A DNA stretch of 21,055 nt from NS-12 sp045403215 (GTDB lineage Bacteria > Nitrospirota > Nitrospiria > Nitrospirales > NS-4), in the NCBI GenBank assembly GCA_045403215.1, contig JAXIOW010000099.1:1-21055 (forward strand), in the 5' to 3' direction. The notes beneath the pieces were generated by a model, which saw only the letters and a program-made list of their open reading frames with translations, ran no database searches and was not told where the DNA came from. The position numbers and the translations under genes are program-made. Each line of letters starts with the position of its first letter. Position 1 is the stretch's first letter. Positions 1 through 6,316 of the stretch are shown here, piece by piece.

Positions 1-193
1 TGCCCAGGTCGGCGCGCGCGGTCAGGACGATCAGCCCGCCCAGCAGGCTCAAATAGAGGAGCATGATCAGGTTGTCCAGCAGGCGGTCGATGCGCGTCAG
101 TGTGACAGTGTCGTAAGTCACGCCGGCGAAGAAAAAGACCACAGGCAGGAACGGCTTGGCGAGAGCGGCGCGGAGCCGGCTAGTCATGGGCAC
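1..193 (-). CDS. Membrane protein, N-terminal fragment (runs off the window)
   Basis: Only about the first 64 residues are visible; the gene continues beyond the left edge. They begin MTSRLRAALAKPFLP and contain two hydrophobic segments, around FLPVVFFFAGV and LIMLLYLSLLGGLIVLT, joined by a short polar stretch with TRIDRLLDN. This looks like the N-terminal membrane part of DUF2914-type proteins, but that is recalled similarity and is weak. A GTG at 193 sits 7 nt after an AAGG Shine-Dalgarno-like sequence and is slightly better placed than the ATG at 187, two codons downstream. The gene is divergent from the helix-turn-helix/metallo-beta-lactamase gene at 262. Function is unknown. Confidence 0.6.
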   Translation of the reverse strand, partial: MPMTSRLRAALAKPFLPVVFFFAGVTYDTVTLTRIDRLLDNLIMLLYLSLLGGLIVLTARADLG

Positions 194-261
194 AGTTTCA
201 CCTTCCCCTGACGGCATCATACACGGTAAAGTAGATTTGCGGGGCGGCTGGATCCGAAGCC

Positions 262-1092
262 ATGTTGGAAGACGAGTTCTGCGACATCATCAAGAAGGCG
301 CGCACCGGCTTGGGACGAGATCCCAACCAGGTTGCCAGGGACGCCGGTCTGAGTACGCTGGCGCTGCGGGAGCTGGAAGCGGGCCAGCGCGCGCCGACCC
401 GGGAGGAGGTCCACGCGCTCGCCGCGGCGCTCCGCCTTGACGGCGCCAAGCTCGCCGCCATCGCCTGCGACGGGTGGCATCCCCGCCATCCCGTCGCGAG
501 CACGGTCCAGGACGTCATCACGATCCACGGCGACATCGGGGGCTATGCCGTCAAGGGATACCTCTACCATGACCCCGCCACCCGCGACGCTGTCCTCATT
601 GACACCGCCTATCATCCCGAGGCCGTACTCCGCGCGATCGAGCAGCACCGGCTGAAGCTCACCGCCATTGGCCTGACGCATGGCCATGCCGATCACGCCA
701 GCGGGATCGACACGATCCTGGCGCGACACTCCGTGCCCGTGTACATCGGGGAAGGAGACTGGCCCTTGCTGGGCTGGAAGCCGCCGACAGCCTTACGCAC
801 GTTCGTGCGTGATGGGGACGCGCTGCAGGTGGGCGGGAAAGAGATCACATTTATGACGACGCCTGGCCATACACCGGGCGGCGTGTGCTACCGTGCGGAC
901 GCGTGCGTGTTCGTCGGCGATACGCTCTTCGCAGGCTCCATCGGGCGGGCCAATCCGGCGACCCTCTATGCCACCCAAATCGCCAGCGTCCGGGATCGGC
1001 TCCTGACGCTACCCGACCCTCTCCTCCTGTTTCCCGGCCACGGCCCCTCCACGACCGTGCGCGAAGAAAAAGAGCACAACCCCTTCGGCTAA
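262..1092 (+). CDS. XRE-type HTH fused to a glyoxalase-II-like metallo-beta-lactamase hydrolase
   Basis: The 276-residue protein has two parts. Residues about 5-66 form a Cro/C1-type helix-turn-helix (QVARDAGLSTLALRELEAGQ, then EEVHALAAALRL). Residues about 83-276 form a metallo-beta-lactamase domain with the metal-binding motif THGHADH (H140, H142, D144, H145), GHTPGG (H203), GDTLF (D220) and FPGHGP (H260). The closing NPF is typical of the YcbL/GloB-like group that hydrolyses thioesters such as S-D-lactoylglutathione. All expected metal ligands are present, so it should be an active hydrolase. The N-terminal DNA-binding-like domain is unusual for this group. The Shine-Dalgarno is weak. The stop codon overlaps the end of the convergent phosphatase gene by a few bases. 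Substrate and any DNA target are unknown. Confidence 0.9.
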   Translation: MLEDEFCDIIKKARTGLGRDPNQVARDAGLSTLALRELEAGQRAPTREEVHALAAALRLDGAKLAAIACDGWHPRHPVASTVQDVITIHGDIGGYAVKGYLYHDPATRDAVLIDTAYHPEAVLRAIEQHRLKLTAIGLTHGHADHASGIDTILARHSVPVYIGEGDWPLLGWKPPTALRTFVRDGDALQVGGKEITFMTTPGHTPGGVCYRADACVFVGDTLFAGSIGRANPATLYATQIASVRDRLLTLPDPLLLFPGHGPSTTVREEKEHNPFG

Positions 1093-1868
1093 CGATTCGA
1101 CAGCACCTCCACCATTTCCTGATGAATAAGCCCGTTGGTCGCGAGCGTCTGGGCGCCATCGGTCTTGAAGGGGTTGCCGGCAAAGTCTGTGATGCGCCCC
1201 CCAGCCTCGGTCACGATCAGACTGCCGGCCGCCACGTCCCAAGGGGACAGCTTGAGCTCCCAGAAACCGTCGGCGCGGCCGGCGGCCACGTAGCAGAGGT
1301 CCAGCGCGGCCGAGCCGGTCCGCCTGATCCCGTGAGATTCCAGAATGAAGCGCGAGAAGTGAACGAGGTTGCGCTGCCGGTTCTCCCGGTCGTAAGCAAA
1401 CCCGGTGACGAGAAGCGCCGTGTTGAGAGAAGCCACTTTCGAGACATGGATCCGCTCGCCGTTGAGAGAGGCGCCGAGGCCCACCTCGGCTTCGAAGAGC
1501 TCATGGCGGAGCGGGTCATACACCACCCCGAGGACAACGCGCCCCTCCAGCTCAAGCCCGATTGAGACACAGAACGCCGGGTACCCGTGCGCGAAGTTCG
1601 TGGTACCATCCAAGGGATCCACGATCCAGCGGTACGGCGAAGCCCCGTGCTTGTGATTGCCGCTTTCTTCGGCGAGGATCTGGTGGTCCGGAAAGGCGGC
1701 CAGCAGCGTTTCGACGATCGCCTTCTCGGACCGGCGGTCCACGTCGGTGACCAGGTTGGTATGCCGTCCCTGCTTGAACTCCACCCGGAAGTCAGTCCGG
1801 TAGGCATCCGCGATAATCTTGCCCGCCTGCTGCGCCGCCGCCACCGCCACTGACCGATAATCCGGCAT
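1089..1868 (-). CDS. suhB: Inositol monophosphatase family protein (SuhB-like)
   Basis: The 259-residue protein carries the signatures of the Mg2+-dependent, Li+-sensitive phosphatase family: TDVD near residues 41-44, EES at 67-69, the metal-binding DPLDGTTNF at 84-92, and SPWDVAAG with D211 near the C-terminus. The family hydrolyses inositol-1-phosphate or related sugar and nucleotide phosphates, and SuhB also has an rRNA-transcription role in enterobacteria. The ATG at 1868 was chosen because GAGAGGAC lies just upstream; a longer open frame starting at 1973 would read through the promoter region. Length matches the family. It diverges from the substrate-binding protein gene and converges with the metallo-beta-lactamase gene. 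The exact substrate cannot be told from sequence, so the gene symbol marks the family only. Confidence 0.93.
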   Translation of the reverse strand: MPDYRSVAVAAAQQAGKIIADAYRTDFRVEFKQGRHTNLVTDVDRRSEKAIVETLLAAFPDHQILAEESGNHKHGASPYRWIVDPLDGTTNFAHGYPAFCVSIGLELEGRVVLGVVYDPLRHELFEAEVGLGASLNGERIHVSKVASLNTALLVTGFAYDRENRQRNLVHFSRFILESHGIRRTGSAALDLCYVAAGRADGFWELKLSPWDVAAGSLIVTEAGGRITDFAGNPFKTDGAQTLATNGLIHQEMVEVLSNR

Positions 1869-1887
1869 GCCGTCCTCTCGTGCCCGC

Positions 1888-1915
1888 ACTATACCACAGG
1901 CCTGATTATTGACAA
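1888..1915 (-). promoter_or_regulatory. Putative sigma-70 promoter for the phosphatase gene
   Basis: Read on the minus strand, TTGTCA (1910-1915) is followed after 16 bp by TATAGT (1888-1893). Each hexamer is one base from consensus. The predicted start of transcription is about 13 nt before the ATG at 1868, with GAGAGGAC between. It overlaps the plus-strand promoter on the opposite side. Confidence 0.55.
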
Positions 1916-1937
1916 CTTTCTCGACCCCGCCTATCGT
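1909..1937 (+). promoter_or_regulatory. Putative sigma-70 promoter for the substrate-binding protein gene
   Basis: A consensus TTGACA (1909-1914) is followed after exactly 17 bp by TATCGT (1932-1937). The leader to the ATG at 2002 would be about 58 nt and includes AGGAGG at 1986-1991. The -35 hexamer physically overlaps the -35 of the divergent promoter. Confidence 0.55.
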
Positions 1938-2001
1938 GCGCTTGGTTCCAGGACAACTAGCGGCCCGTGCCATCGATGAACTTTACAGGAGGATTTTCCC
2001 C

Positions 2002-3246
2002 ATGAGCACGATATCACGCAGACGATTTCTTCAACTCTCAGCGGCGGCCGGCGGCGCGCTGGTCTTCGGCGACCTGGCCGATCGGGCACTCGGGCTCACG
2101 GGATGGACCCGTTCAGCATACGCAGCTGAGCCGATCAAGGTCGGCATCATTGACCCGCTGTCCAGCCCCTACAAGACCTCCTCAATTCACGACGTGCACG
2201 GGGCCACGGTGGCTCTGGAGATGTACAACAAGCGCGGAGGGGTGCTCGGCCGTCAGGTCAGCATCGTGGAGGCCGACGACGCCTCGAACGTGCAGACCGC
2301 GATCAAAGTCGCGAACAAGCTGATTAAGGAAGACCGCGTGGACTTTCTGATGGGGACCTTCAACGGCGACGTGGCCCTCGCTGTCGGCGATGTGGCGAAG
2401 CAAGAGAACAAATTATTCATGGCCACCTGCCCCCACATCATGGAGCTCACGGGATCACGGTGTAACGCACACACGTTCGCGTTTATGCCCAACGCCCGCA
2501 TGATGGCGCAAGCAGTGACGCCGCACATCATAAAGGCCTTCGGGAACCGCTGGTACATGGTCACCGCGGACACCGTGGACGGCAAGTCGGCGCTCCAGGC
2601 CATGACCGACGCCCTCAAGGCCAACGGTGGCGAGGTGGTCGGCGCGGTGACGACGCCATTCGGGACAACCGATTTCACTTCGGCACTCACTGAGGCAAAG
2701 GCAGCAAAGCCCAGCGCCATCATCCTGAACCTCTACGGCTGGGACCTGGTCAACGCGCTGAAGGGATACGCGAAGCTGGAGCTGGTCAAGGAGAAGATCG
2801 GCGTAGGCGGCATGATCGGGGGCGAGCAGATCGGCCGGCCGCTGGGGTATGCCAACAACGCCGGCGTCTGGGGGCTGATCTGGGACCCGAAGATCAACAC
2901 GGAAAGCTCGAAGCGGTTTATTCAAGGCGTGATCGACAAGTACAACCACACGCCCACCTCGCGCTGCTACCTCGGCTACGCGGCCATGATGCAAATCCTG
3001 GAAGCGGTGCGCCGGGCCGGCACGACCGACACCGCCGCCGTGATTAAGGCTCTGGAAGGCCATGAGTTCGATGGGTGCAAAGAAGGCCGCTCCTACTTCC
3101 GGGCCTGGGATCACCAGCACGTGCAGGACGTGCTCGTCGGCCAGGCCTACGGCAAGGAACTCGGCCTCGGCCACTATCAGATCCTGGCCACCGTACCGGG
3201 CGACGCCGTCGCAGGAAACCGAGACCAGAGCACCTGTAAGTTGTGA
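2002..3246 (+). CDS. Tat-exported ABC-type substrate-binding protein (branched-chain amino acid/amide/urea type)
   Basis: The 414-residue protein starts at an ATG preceded by a strong AGGAGG. It opens with a twin-arginine signal (SRRRFLQLS at residues 5-13), a hydrophobic stretch and a likely cleavage site after AYA near residue 41. The mature part begins PIKVGIIDPLSSPYKTS and follows the type-1 periplasmic-binding fold of LivJ/AmiC/UrtA proteins (NKRGGVLGRQ, SNVQTAIKVANKLI, FGTTDFTSAL). Such proteins capture small amides, amino acids or urea and pass them to an ABC permease. No permease or ATPase gene is nearby, so the partner is encoded elsewhere or the protein is a sensor-like binder. The stop codon lies about 15 bp from the terminal inverted repeat of the downstream repeat element. 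Confidence 0.92.
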   Translation: MSTISRRRFLQLSAAAGGALVFGDLADRALGLTGWTRSAYAAEPIKVGIIDPLSSPYKTSSIHDVHGATVALEMYNKRGGVLGRQVSIVEADDASNVQTAIKVANKLIKEDRVDFLMGTFNGDVALAVGDVAKQENKLFMATCPHIMELTGSRCNAHTFAFMPNARMMAQAVTPHIIKAFGNRWYMVTADTVDGKSALQAMTDALKANGGEVVGAVTTPFGTTDFTSALTEAKAAKPSAIILNLYGWDLVNALKGYAKLELVKEKIGVGGMIGGEQIGRPLGYANNAGVWGLIWDPKINTESSKRFIQGVIDKYNHTPTSRCYLGYAAMMQILEAVRRAGTTDTAAVIKALEGHEFDGCKEGRSYFRAWDHQHVQDVLVGQAYGKELGLGHYQILATVPGDAVAGNRDQSTCKL

Positions 3247-3260
3247 GGCGACAAAGACGA

Positions 3261-3275
3261 CGGGTCCTGTCGCCG
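3261..3275 (+). repeat. Left terminal inverted repeat of element A
   Basis: The 15-mer CGGGTCCTGTCGCCG is the exact reverse complement of 3584-3598. I see no convincing target-site duplication outside the pair. Confidence 0.75.
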
Positions 3276-3319
3276 CATCACCGGGGCACCTGTTGCTCTT
3301 CCAATGCAATGGGTCACCA

Positions 3320-3473
3320 GCGATGGGGGACCCGTTGCTCTTTGAGCGGGTCCTGCCCCCGCATAGCCCAGCGCAGCTGGGCGTTTCGCCGTCGAGGCCC
3401 CGCAGACCCGGCTGTACGCCCCGCGCTGCACCTGGGCGCCCATGCGGTGTCACCCGCTCGATTGCAACGGGTC
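3320..3473 (+). repeat. 154-bp dispersed repeat block, copy 1
   Basis: By hand alignment this block matches the reverse complement of 20892-21045 over 154 bp without gaps, with about 9 mismatches (about 94% identity). It contains CGGGTCCTG, a GCCCAGC/GCTGGGC hairpin at 3366-3382, and the recurring core GCCCCGCAGAC (3397-3407), ending near CACCCGCTCGATTGCA. Confidence 0.88.
3366..3382 (+). repeat. Perfect 7-bp stem, 3-nt loop hairpin inside the repeat
   Basis: GCCCAGC-GCA-GCTGGGC is a perfect inverted repeat. It is conserved in the second copy near 20985-21000. No T-run follows, so it is not an obvious intrinsic terminator. Confidence 0.7.
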
Positions 3474-3488
3474 CTGTCTGTATTCCGG

Positions 3489-3555
3489 CGGGTGGCGCGA
3501 GCGGGGCGCCCCGACGAGCCAGGGCGCCTACAGGCGAGTCTGCGGGGCTGCAACG
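3489..3555 (-). repeat. Degenerate repeat module A2 (inverted relative to 3391-3466)
   Basis: Read on the minus strand it follows the same pattern as the module at 3391-3466: GCCCCGCAGACTCGCCTGTA, then GC-rich spacer, then GCGCCACCCG. With that module it forms a large imperfect palindrome. A 21-bp stretch at 3529-3549 is identical to 20858-20878. Confidence 0.75.
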
Positions 3556-3583
3556 CCGAAAGGCGCCGCTCGGCGGGGCTGCT

Positions 3584-3598
3584 CGGCGACAGGACCCG
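3584..3598 (-). repeat. Right terminal inverted repeat of element A
   Basis: CGGCGACAGGACCCG is the exact reverse complement of 3261-3275. Its AGGA (3591-3594) may serve as the ribosome-binding site of the gene starting at 3602. Confidence 0.75.
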
Positions 3599-3601
3599 CC
3601 G

Positions 3602-4225
3602 ATGATGGTCCACGTTTTGTGGATGTTGCTGCTCGTGGGTCTCGCCGTTCCGCCCGTCGAGGCCCACGAGATGCGGCAGCCGATCCCGATCCTGCTCGAC
3701 CGCATGTACGGGGTGCTGCTCCTGCTGGAGCGAGGAAAGACGGATGAGGCAATCTACCTGATCGGGACGGTCGAAGAGTTGCTGCAGACGAAGGGGTTGC
3801 TCGGTTTGACCCAGACGGCGGCCAAGCTGGATCAGGCCTATCGTACGGCAGTGGCCGACGAGTTGGGGCTGGCAATTGCGGCGCGCGACGCGGCTCGGCT
3901 GAAGAGCGTCATCTATTCGTTGACCTATCTCCTGCTGTTCGAGAAATTAGACCATCTCACCGCCATGCTCCGGAACCGGGACGTCAAATCCGAAACCCGC
4001 AAGGTGGTGATGGACCTGGCCCGCGACTACTTCTCCCATATCTTCGAGGAGACCTTCGGTCGCAGAAGGCCGGCTCAGATCAAGGCGCTGGAACAGATCC
4101 TGGACCGCATGGACAGCGCGGTGCGACAGCACGCAGTCCCCCAGTTCGAGCACTTGAGGCGGCAGTTGAGCCAGGCATTGCTGTCGCATTTTGCGGCGGA
4201 GTTGCTGCCAGGGTTGCCCGGGTGA
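3602..4225 (+). CDS. Secreted alpha-helical protein of unknown function
   Basis: The 207-residue protein has an N-terminal signal peptide (VLWMLLLVGLAVPPVEA, cleavage likely near residue 21). A mature region follows that looks entirely helical, with many Leu, Ala and Arg residues and no Cys. Notable stretches are LLDRMYGVLLLLERGKTDEA and RKVVMDLARDYFSHIFEETFG. I do not recognise the family. ATGs at 3602 and 3605 are preceded by AGGA, which lies within the right terminal repeat of the upstream element; a start at 3623 would still keep a signal peptide. The last codons overlap the next gene by 4 bp (GTGA), implying translational coupling with the membrane protein at 4222. Confidence 0.72.
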   Translation: MMVHVLWMLLLVGLAVPPVEAHEMRQPIPILLDRMYGVLLLLERGKTDEAIYLIGTVEELLQTKGLLGLTQTAAKLDQAYRTAVADELGLAIAARDAARLKSVIYSLTYLLLFEKLDHLTAMLRNRDVKSETRKVVMDLARDYFSHIFEETFGRRRPAQIKALEQILDRMDSAVRQHAVPQFEHLRRQLSQALLSHFAAELLPGLPG

Positions 4226-4767
4226 GCGCCCGCGCTCTCAAGGCCCCGCCCGGCCTGGGCATTCTCGCTTGTCTGGTCCTGTTTGGGTTCGGCGAGCTCT
4301 CAGGGGCTTTGCAGGGCAGCTATCGTCAGGAGATCCGCCAATACGCGATCGCCACGGCGCAGGCACACCCTGTAGTCCATCAGCTCACGGGAGTGGAGGA
4401 CATTGACCAAGTGATCCTCGAGCGGGTGGCTGACCGCTCGCTGGCTCGCGTGCACACCTTCCACCTCCACAGCCATGGCCTGGGGCTGGTCACGATCATC
4501 CTGCTGACGATCCTGGCCAACACGGGGTTCTCGCCCCGGACCAAGACCGCCTTGAGTCTCTGGGCGTCGCTGGGACTCCTGTACCCCTTCGGATGGCTGA
4601 CGCTCGCCTGGATGTTGCCTTCGATCGGCGAGACTGCCGCCTTCCAACTGGCCGAGCGATTTTTCTTCATCCCATTCGGCGGGGCATACCTGCTGGCAGT
4701 CGGTGCGCTCATTGTCCTGTACACAGCCGATCTGATCAAACAGCGCCGAGAGGACACGCCTCCGTAA
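4222..4767 (+). CDS. Four-helix membrane protein with a His cluster, unknown function
   Basis: The 181-residue protein has about four hydrophobic segments near residues 10-28, 86-101, 112-132 and 148-169. Just before the second lies a histidine cluster, HTFHLHSHGLG (H78, H81, H83, H85), at the membrane edge, where metal or heme ligands are plausible. It begins with GTG, overlapping the stop of the secreted helical protein by 4 bp. The cytochrome c gene lies about 55 bp downstream. I infer a membrane redox or metal-related role from this context, but no family is recognised. Confidence 0.75.
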   Translation: MSARALKAPPGLGILACLVLFGFGELSGALQGSYRQEIRQYAIATAQAHPVVHQLTGVEDIDQVILERVADRSLARVHTFHLHSHGLGLVTIILLTILANTGFSPRTKTALSLWASLGLLYPFGWLTLAWMLPSIGETAAFQLAERFFFIPFGGAYLLAVGALIVLYTADLIKQRREDTPP

Positions 4768-4808
4768 CGGCAAAGATCGTCCAGTTCACTCGCTCTGGGA
4801 TTTCATGG

Positions 4809-4814
4809 TACAGT
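4809..4814 (+). promoter_or_regulatory. Putative extended -10 element upstream of the cytochrome gene
   Basis: TACAGT is preceded by TGG (TGnTACAGT-like, TGG at 4806-4808). A poor -35-like TTCACT lies at 4785-4790. Transcription would start about 2 nt before the ATG at 4823, which lacks a Shine-Dalgarno sequence, so a near-leaderless message is possible. Confidence 0.35.
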
Positions 4815-4822
4815 GACGTTCG

Positions 4823-5614
4823 ATGCGGTTCCTCGTGCCAACGCTGTCGCTCGTCATGATCGGCGCCGCCGTGGCCTTGGCCGACCCCTACGGGCCTCCG
4901 TATGCGGTCACCGACATGGCGCCGTTCTGCGCCGCGTGCCATGCGTCCACCAGCCCGGCCCAGATGCAAGACCTTCCCGCCGACGTCGCGGCCGGCGAGA
5001 CCATTGAAGGCAAGCACTTCAGCGGGATCAGAACGGACCCCGCGTACAAGGGCCTCAGCCCCGCCGATCGGGAGCAGTTGATCGCCGCCATCAAGTGGCT
5101 GGATGAGCAGGCGTCGGTCACGATCCAGGCGCCGGCCCAGGCCAGGCGGAACAGCCGGATTGAAGTGACGGTGGTCACCCGCGGGGGCGCAGGCCCCGTG
5201 GTGGGCGTGTCCCTGGTGGACAGCGCGATCCGCTATCAGGCCCGGCCGATCAGCGCGAGCGGCTTCAAGGTCGTCGGCCCGGCTCTTGTGGTGGGCCCGA
5301 GCGGGCAGCCGCAGGCGCAGTGGGCCGAGCGCCGGCTGCGTGGAGCGGACATGGGACTCAATACCGTCATGATCACGGGCATCGAGGGGGACCCGGTGAC
5401 GAAACGGGTCGATGAGACCCGCACCACATGGGTGCTCCGGACCCCGCCGGAACCCGGGAGCTATTCCCTGGCGGCGGCCTTCTATTACGGGACGGAAAAG
5501 GTCCGCCCGCTGGGGACGGTGATACGCAACGGCCGCGCGGAGCCCCGCGGCGGTTCCGGCGGCGCGAGCGGGCGCATCATGTTCTCGGACGTGGTCAAGA
5601 TCAGCGTGAATTGA
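4823..5614 (+). CDS. Exported mono-heme cytochrome c with a C-terminal beta-rich domain
   Basis: The 263-residue protein has a signal peptide (residues 1-20, cleavage likely after ALA). One heme-binding motif CAACH follows at residues 36-40 in DMAPFCAACHASTSPAQM. Residues about 25-95 resemble a small cytochrome c domain. Residues about 100-263 are rich in alternating beta-type sequence (SRIEVTVVTRGG, VVGVSLVDSAIRY, GSYSLAAAFYYG) and look like an immunoglobulin-like or sensor-like domain. Periplasmic electron transfer is the likely role; the redox partner is unknown. It ends 21 bp before the ATG at 5636. Confidence 0.82.
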   Translation: MRFLVPTLSLVMIGAAVALADPYGPPYAVTDMAPFCAACHASTSPAQMQDLPADVAAGETIEGKHFSGIRTDPAYKGLSPADREQLIAAIKWLDEQASVTIQAPAQARRNSRIEVTVVTRGGAGPVVGVSLVDSAIRYQARPISASGFKVVGPALVVGPSGQPQAQWAERRLRGADMGLNTVMITGIEGDPVTKRVDETRTTWVLRTPPEPGSYSLAAAFYYGTEKVRPLGTVIRNGRAEPRGGSGGASGRIMFSDVVKISVN

Positions 5615-5635
5615 GACGATCGCGTCTTGGCGGAC

Positions 5636-6316
5636 ATGAAACTCCGAACCGACACGCTGCCCTACCGCAAGCCGGAACTCGGCAAGCACTACTGGATCAA
5701 GGACAACATCCTGCCGGATCCGTTTCCGGTCGTCGAACGCTGCCTGAACAAGACGGAGTGGACCATGGGGGCGCCATGGCGCCCCGAGCCCTGGCCCGGC
5801 ATGCGCGCGCCCGACGCCCTGCGGCCTGAGGAGCTGGCCGTCGTCGAGGACTGGGTGAAATCCCAGATCGGCGTCAGGGCGTTGCGCCCGCAAGACGCGC
5901 CGGTGGACGGAGTCTCCGGCCATAATCATGTGCAGATCGTGGGCGGCGGGGACGCCGTGGCCCGCCCGCACGTGGATTCCAGCAAGCTCTGCGACTACGC
6001 CGGCGTGCTCTACCTGCACCCCTACCCGCCGACCAAGCACGCGGGGACCTCGTTCTACCGGCTGCGGCTGCCGGACGGGACCCCGGGCGGGAACATCTGC
6101 CCCCCGCCCTACGAGAGCCTGTCGCAAATTCCCAGCTTCGAGAAGGGGTCCGATCTGTCGATGTGGGAGGAAGACATCGAGGTGCCGTACGTGTTCAACC
6201 GACTGCTCGTGTACAAGTCCGACATCGTGCACTCGGCCACCGCGTACTTCGGCTGGGACCACGAACTGGGCTCTAAGCGAGTCGCGGTGGTTTTCTTCTG
6301 GAAGACCGTGTCGTGA
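5636..6316 (+). CDS. Putative 2OG-Fe(II)-type oxygenase, DUF6445-like
   Basis: The predicted product is about 226 residues from the ATG at 5636; a TTG at 5627 would add three. Numbered from that TTG, it shows HNHVQIV then RPHVDSS (H115-x-D117), a distal IVHSA (H202) and RVAVVFFW (R218). This is the HxD...H...R pattern of double-stranded beta-helix Fe(II)/2-oxoglutarate oxygenases. PHVDSSKLCDYAGVLYLHP and the late VYKSDIVHS resemble DUF6445 proteins; this is recalled similarity. Substrate is unknown. The stop overlaps the threonine aldolase start (TGATG), so the two are probably co-translated. The family could act on an amino acid or peptide, but that is inference from the neighbour. Confidence 0.75.
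   Translation: MKLRTDTLPYRKPELGKHYWIKDNILPDPFPVVERCLNKTEWTMGAPWRPEPWPGMRAPDALRPEELAVVEDWVKSQIGVRALRPQDAPVDGVSGHNHVQIVGGGDAVARPHVDSSKLCDYAGVLYLHPYPPTKHAGTSFYRLRLPDGTPGGNICPPPYESLSQIPSFEKGSDLSMWEEDIEVPYVFNRLLVYKSDIVHSATAYFGWDHELGSKRVAVVFFWKTVS

Larger units (their letters stand above)
3245..3600 (+). repeat. Complex repeat element, copy A (no gene)
   Basis: This stretch of about 355 bases between two genes has no convincing coding content and is a mosaic of short direct and inverted modules. It starts with GAGGCGACAAAG, which overlaps the stop codon of the substrate-binding protein gene. CGGGTCCTG recurs at 3261, 3348 and 3468, and appears inverted at 3590-3598. A variant of CYGTTGCTCTT occurs at 3290 and 3331. 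Perfect 15-bp inverted repeats bound it. Parts recur inverted at 20.8-21.05 kb. Translated frames here are proline/arginine-rich and look spurious. Confidence 0.85.

Noticed and set aside
3245..3600. CRISPR array or transposon with a transposase
   Set aside because: Repeats are irregular in spacing and orientation, there are no unique spacers of uniform length, and no transposase or cas gene is present.
2455..3705. A 416-residue open frame on the minus strand
   Set aside because: It is antisense to the substrate-binding protein and crosses the repeat element, with no motif and an odd composition.
4736..6262. A 508-residue open frame on the minus strand
   Set aside because: It lies antisense to the cytochrome and oxygenase genes, which have clear motifs. 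Its Arg/His/Pro/Gly-rich translation is the usual shadow of GC-rich coding DNA.
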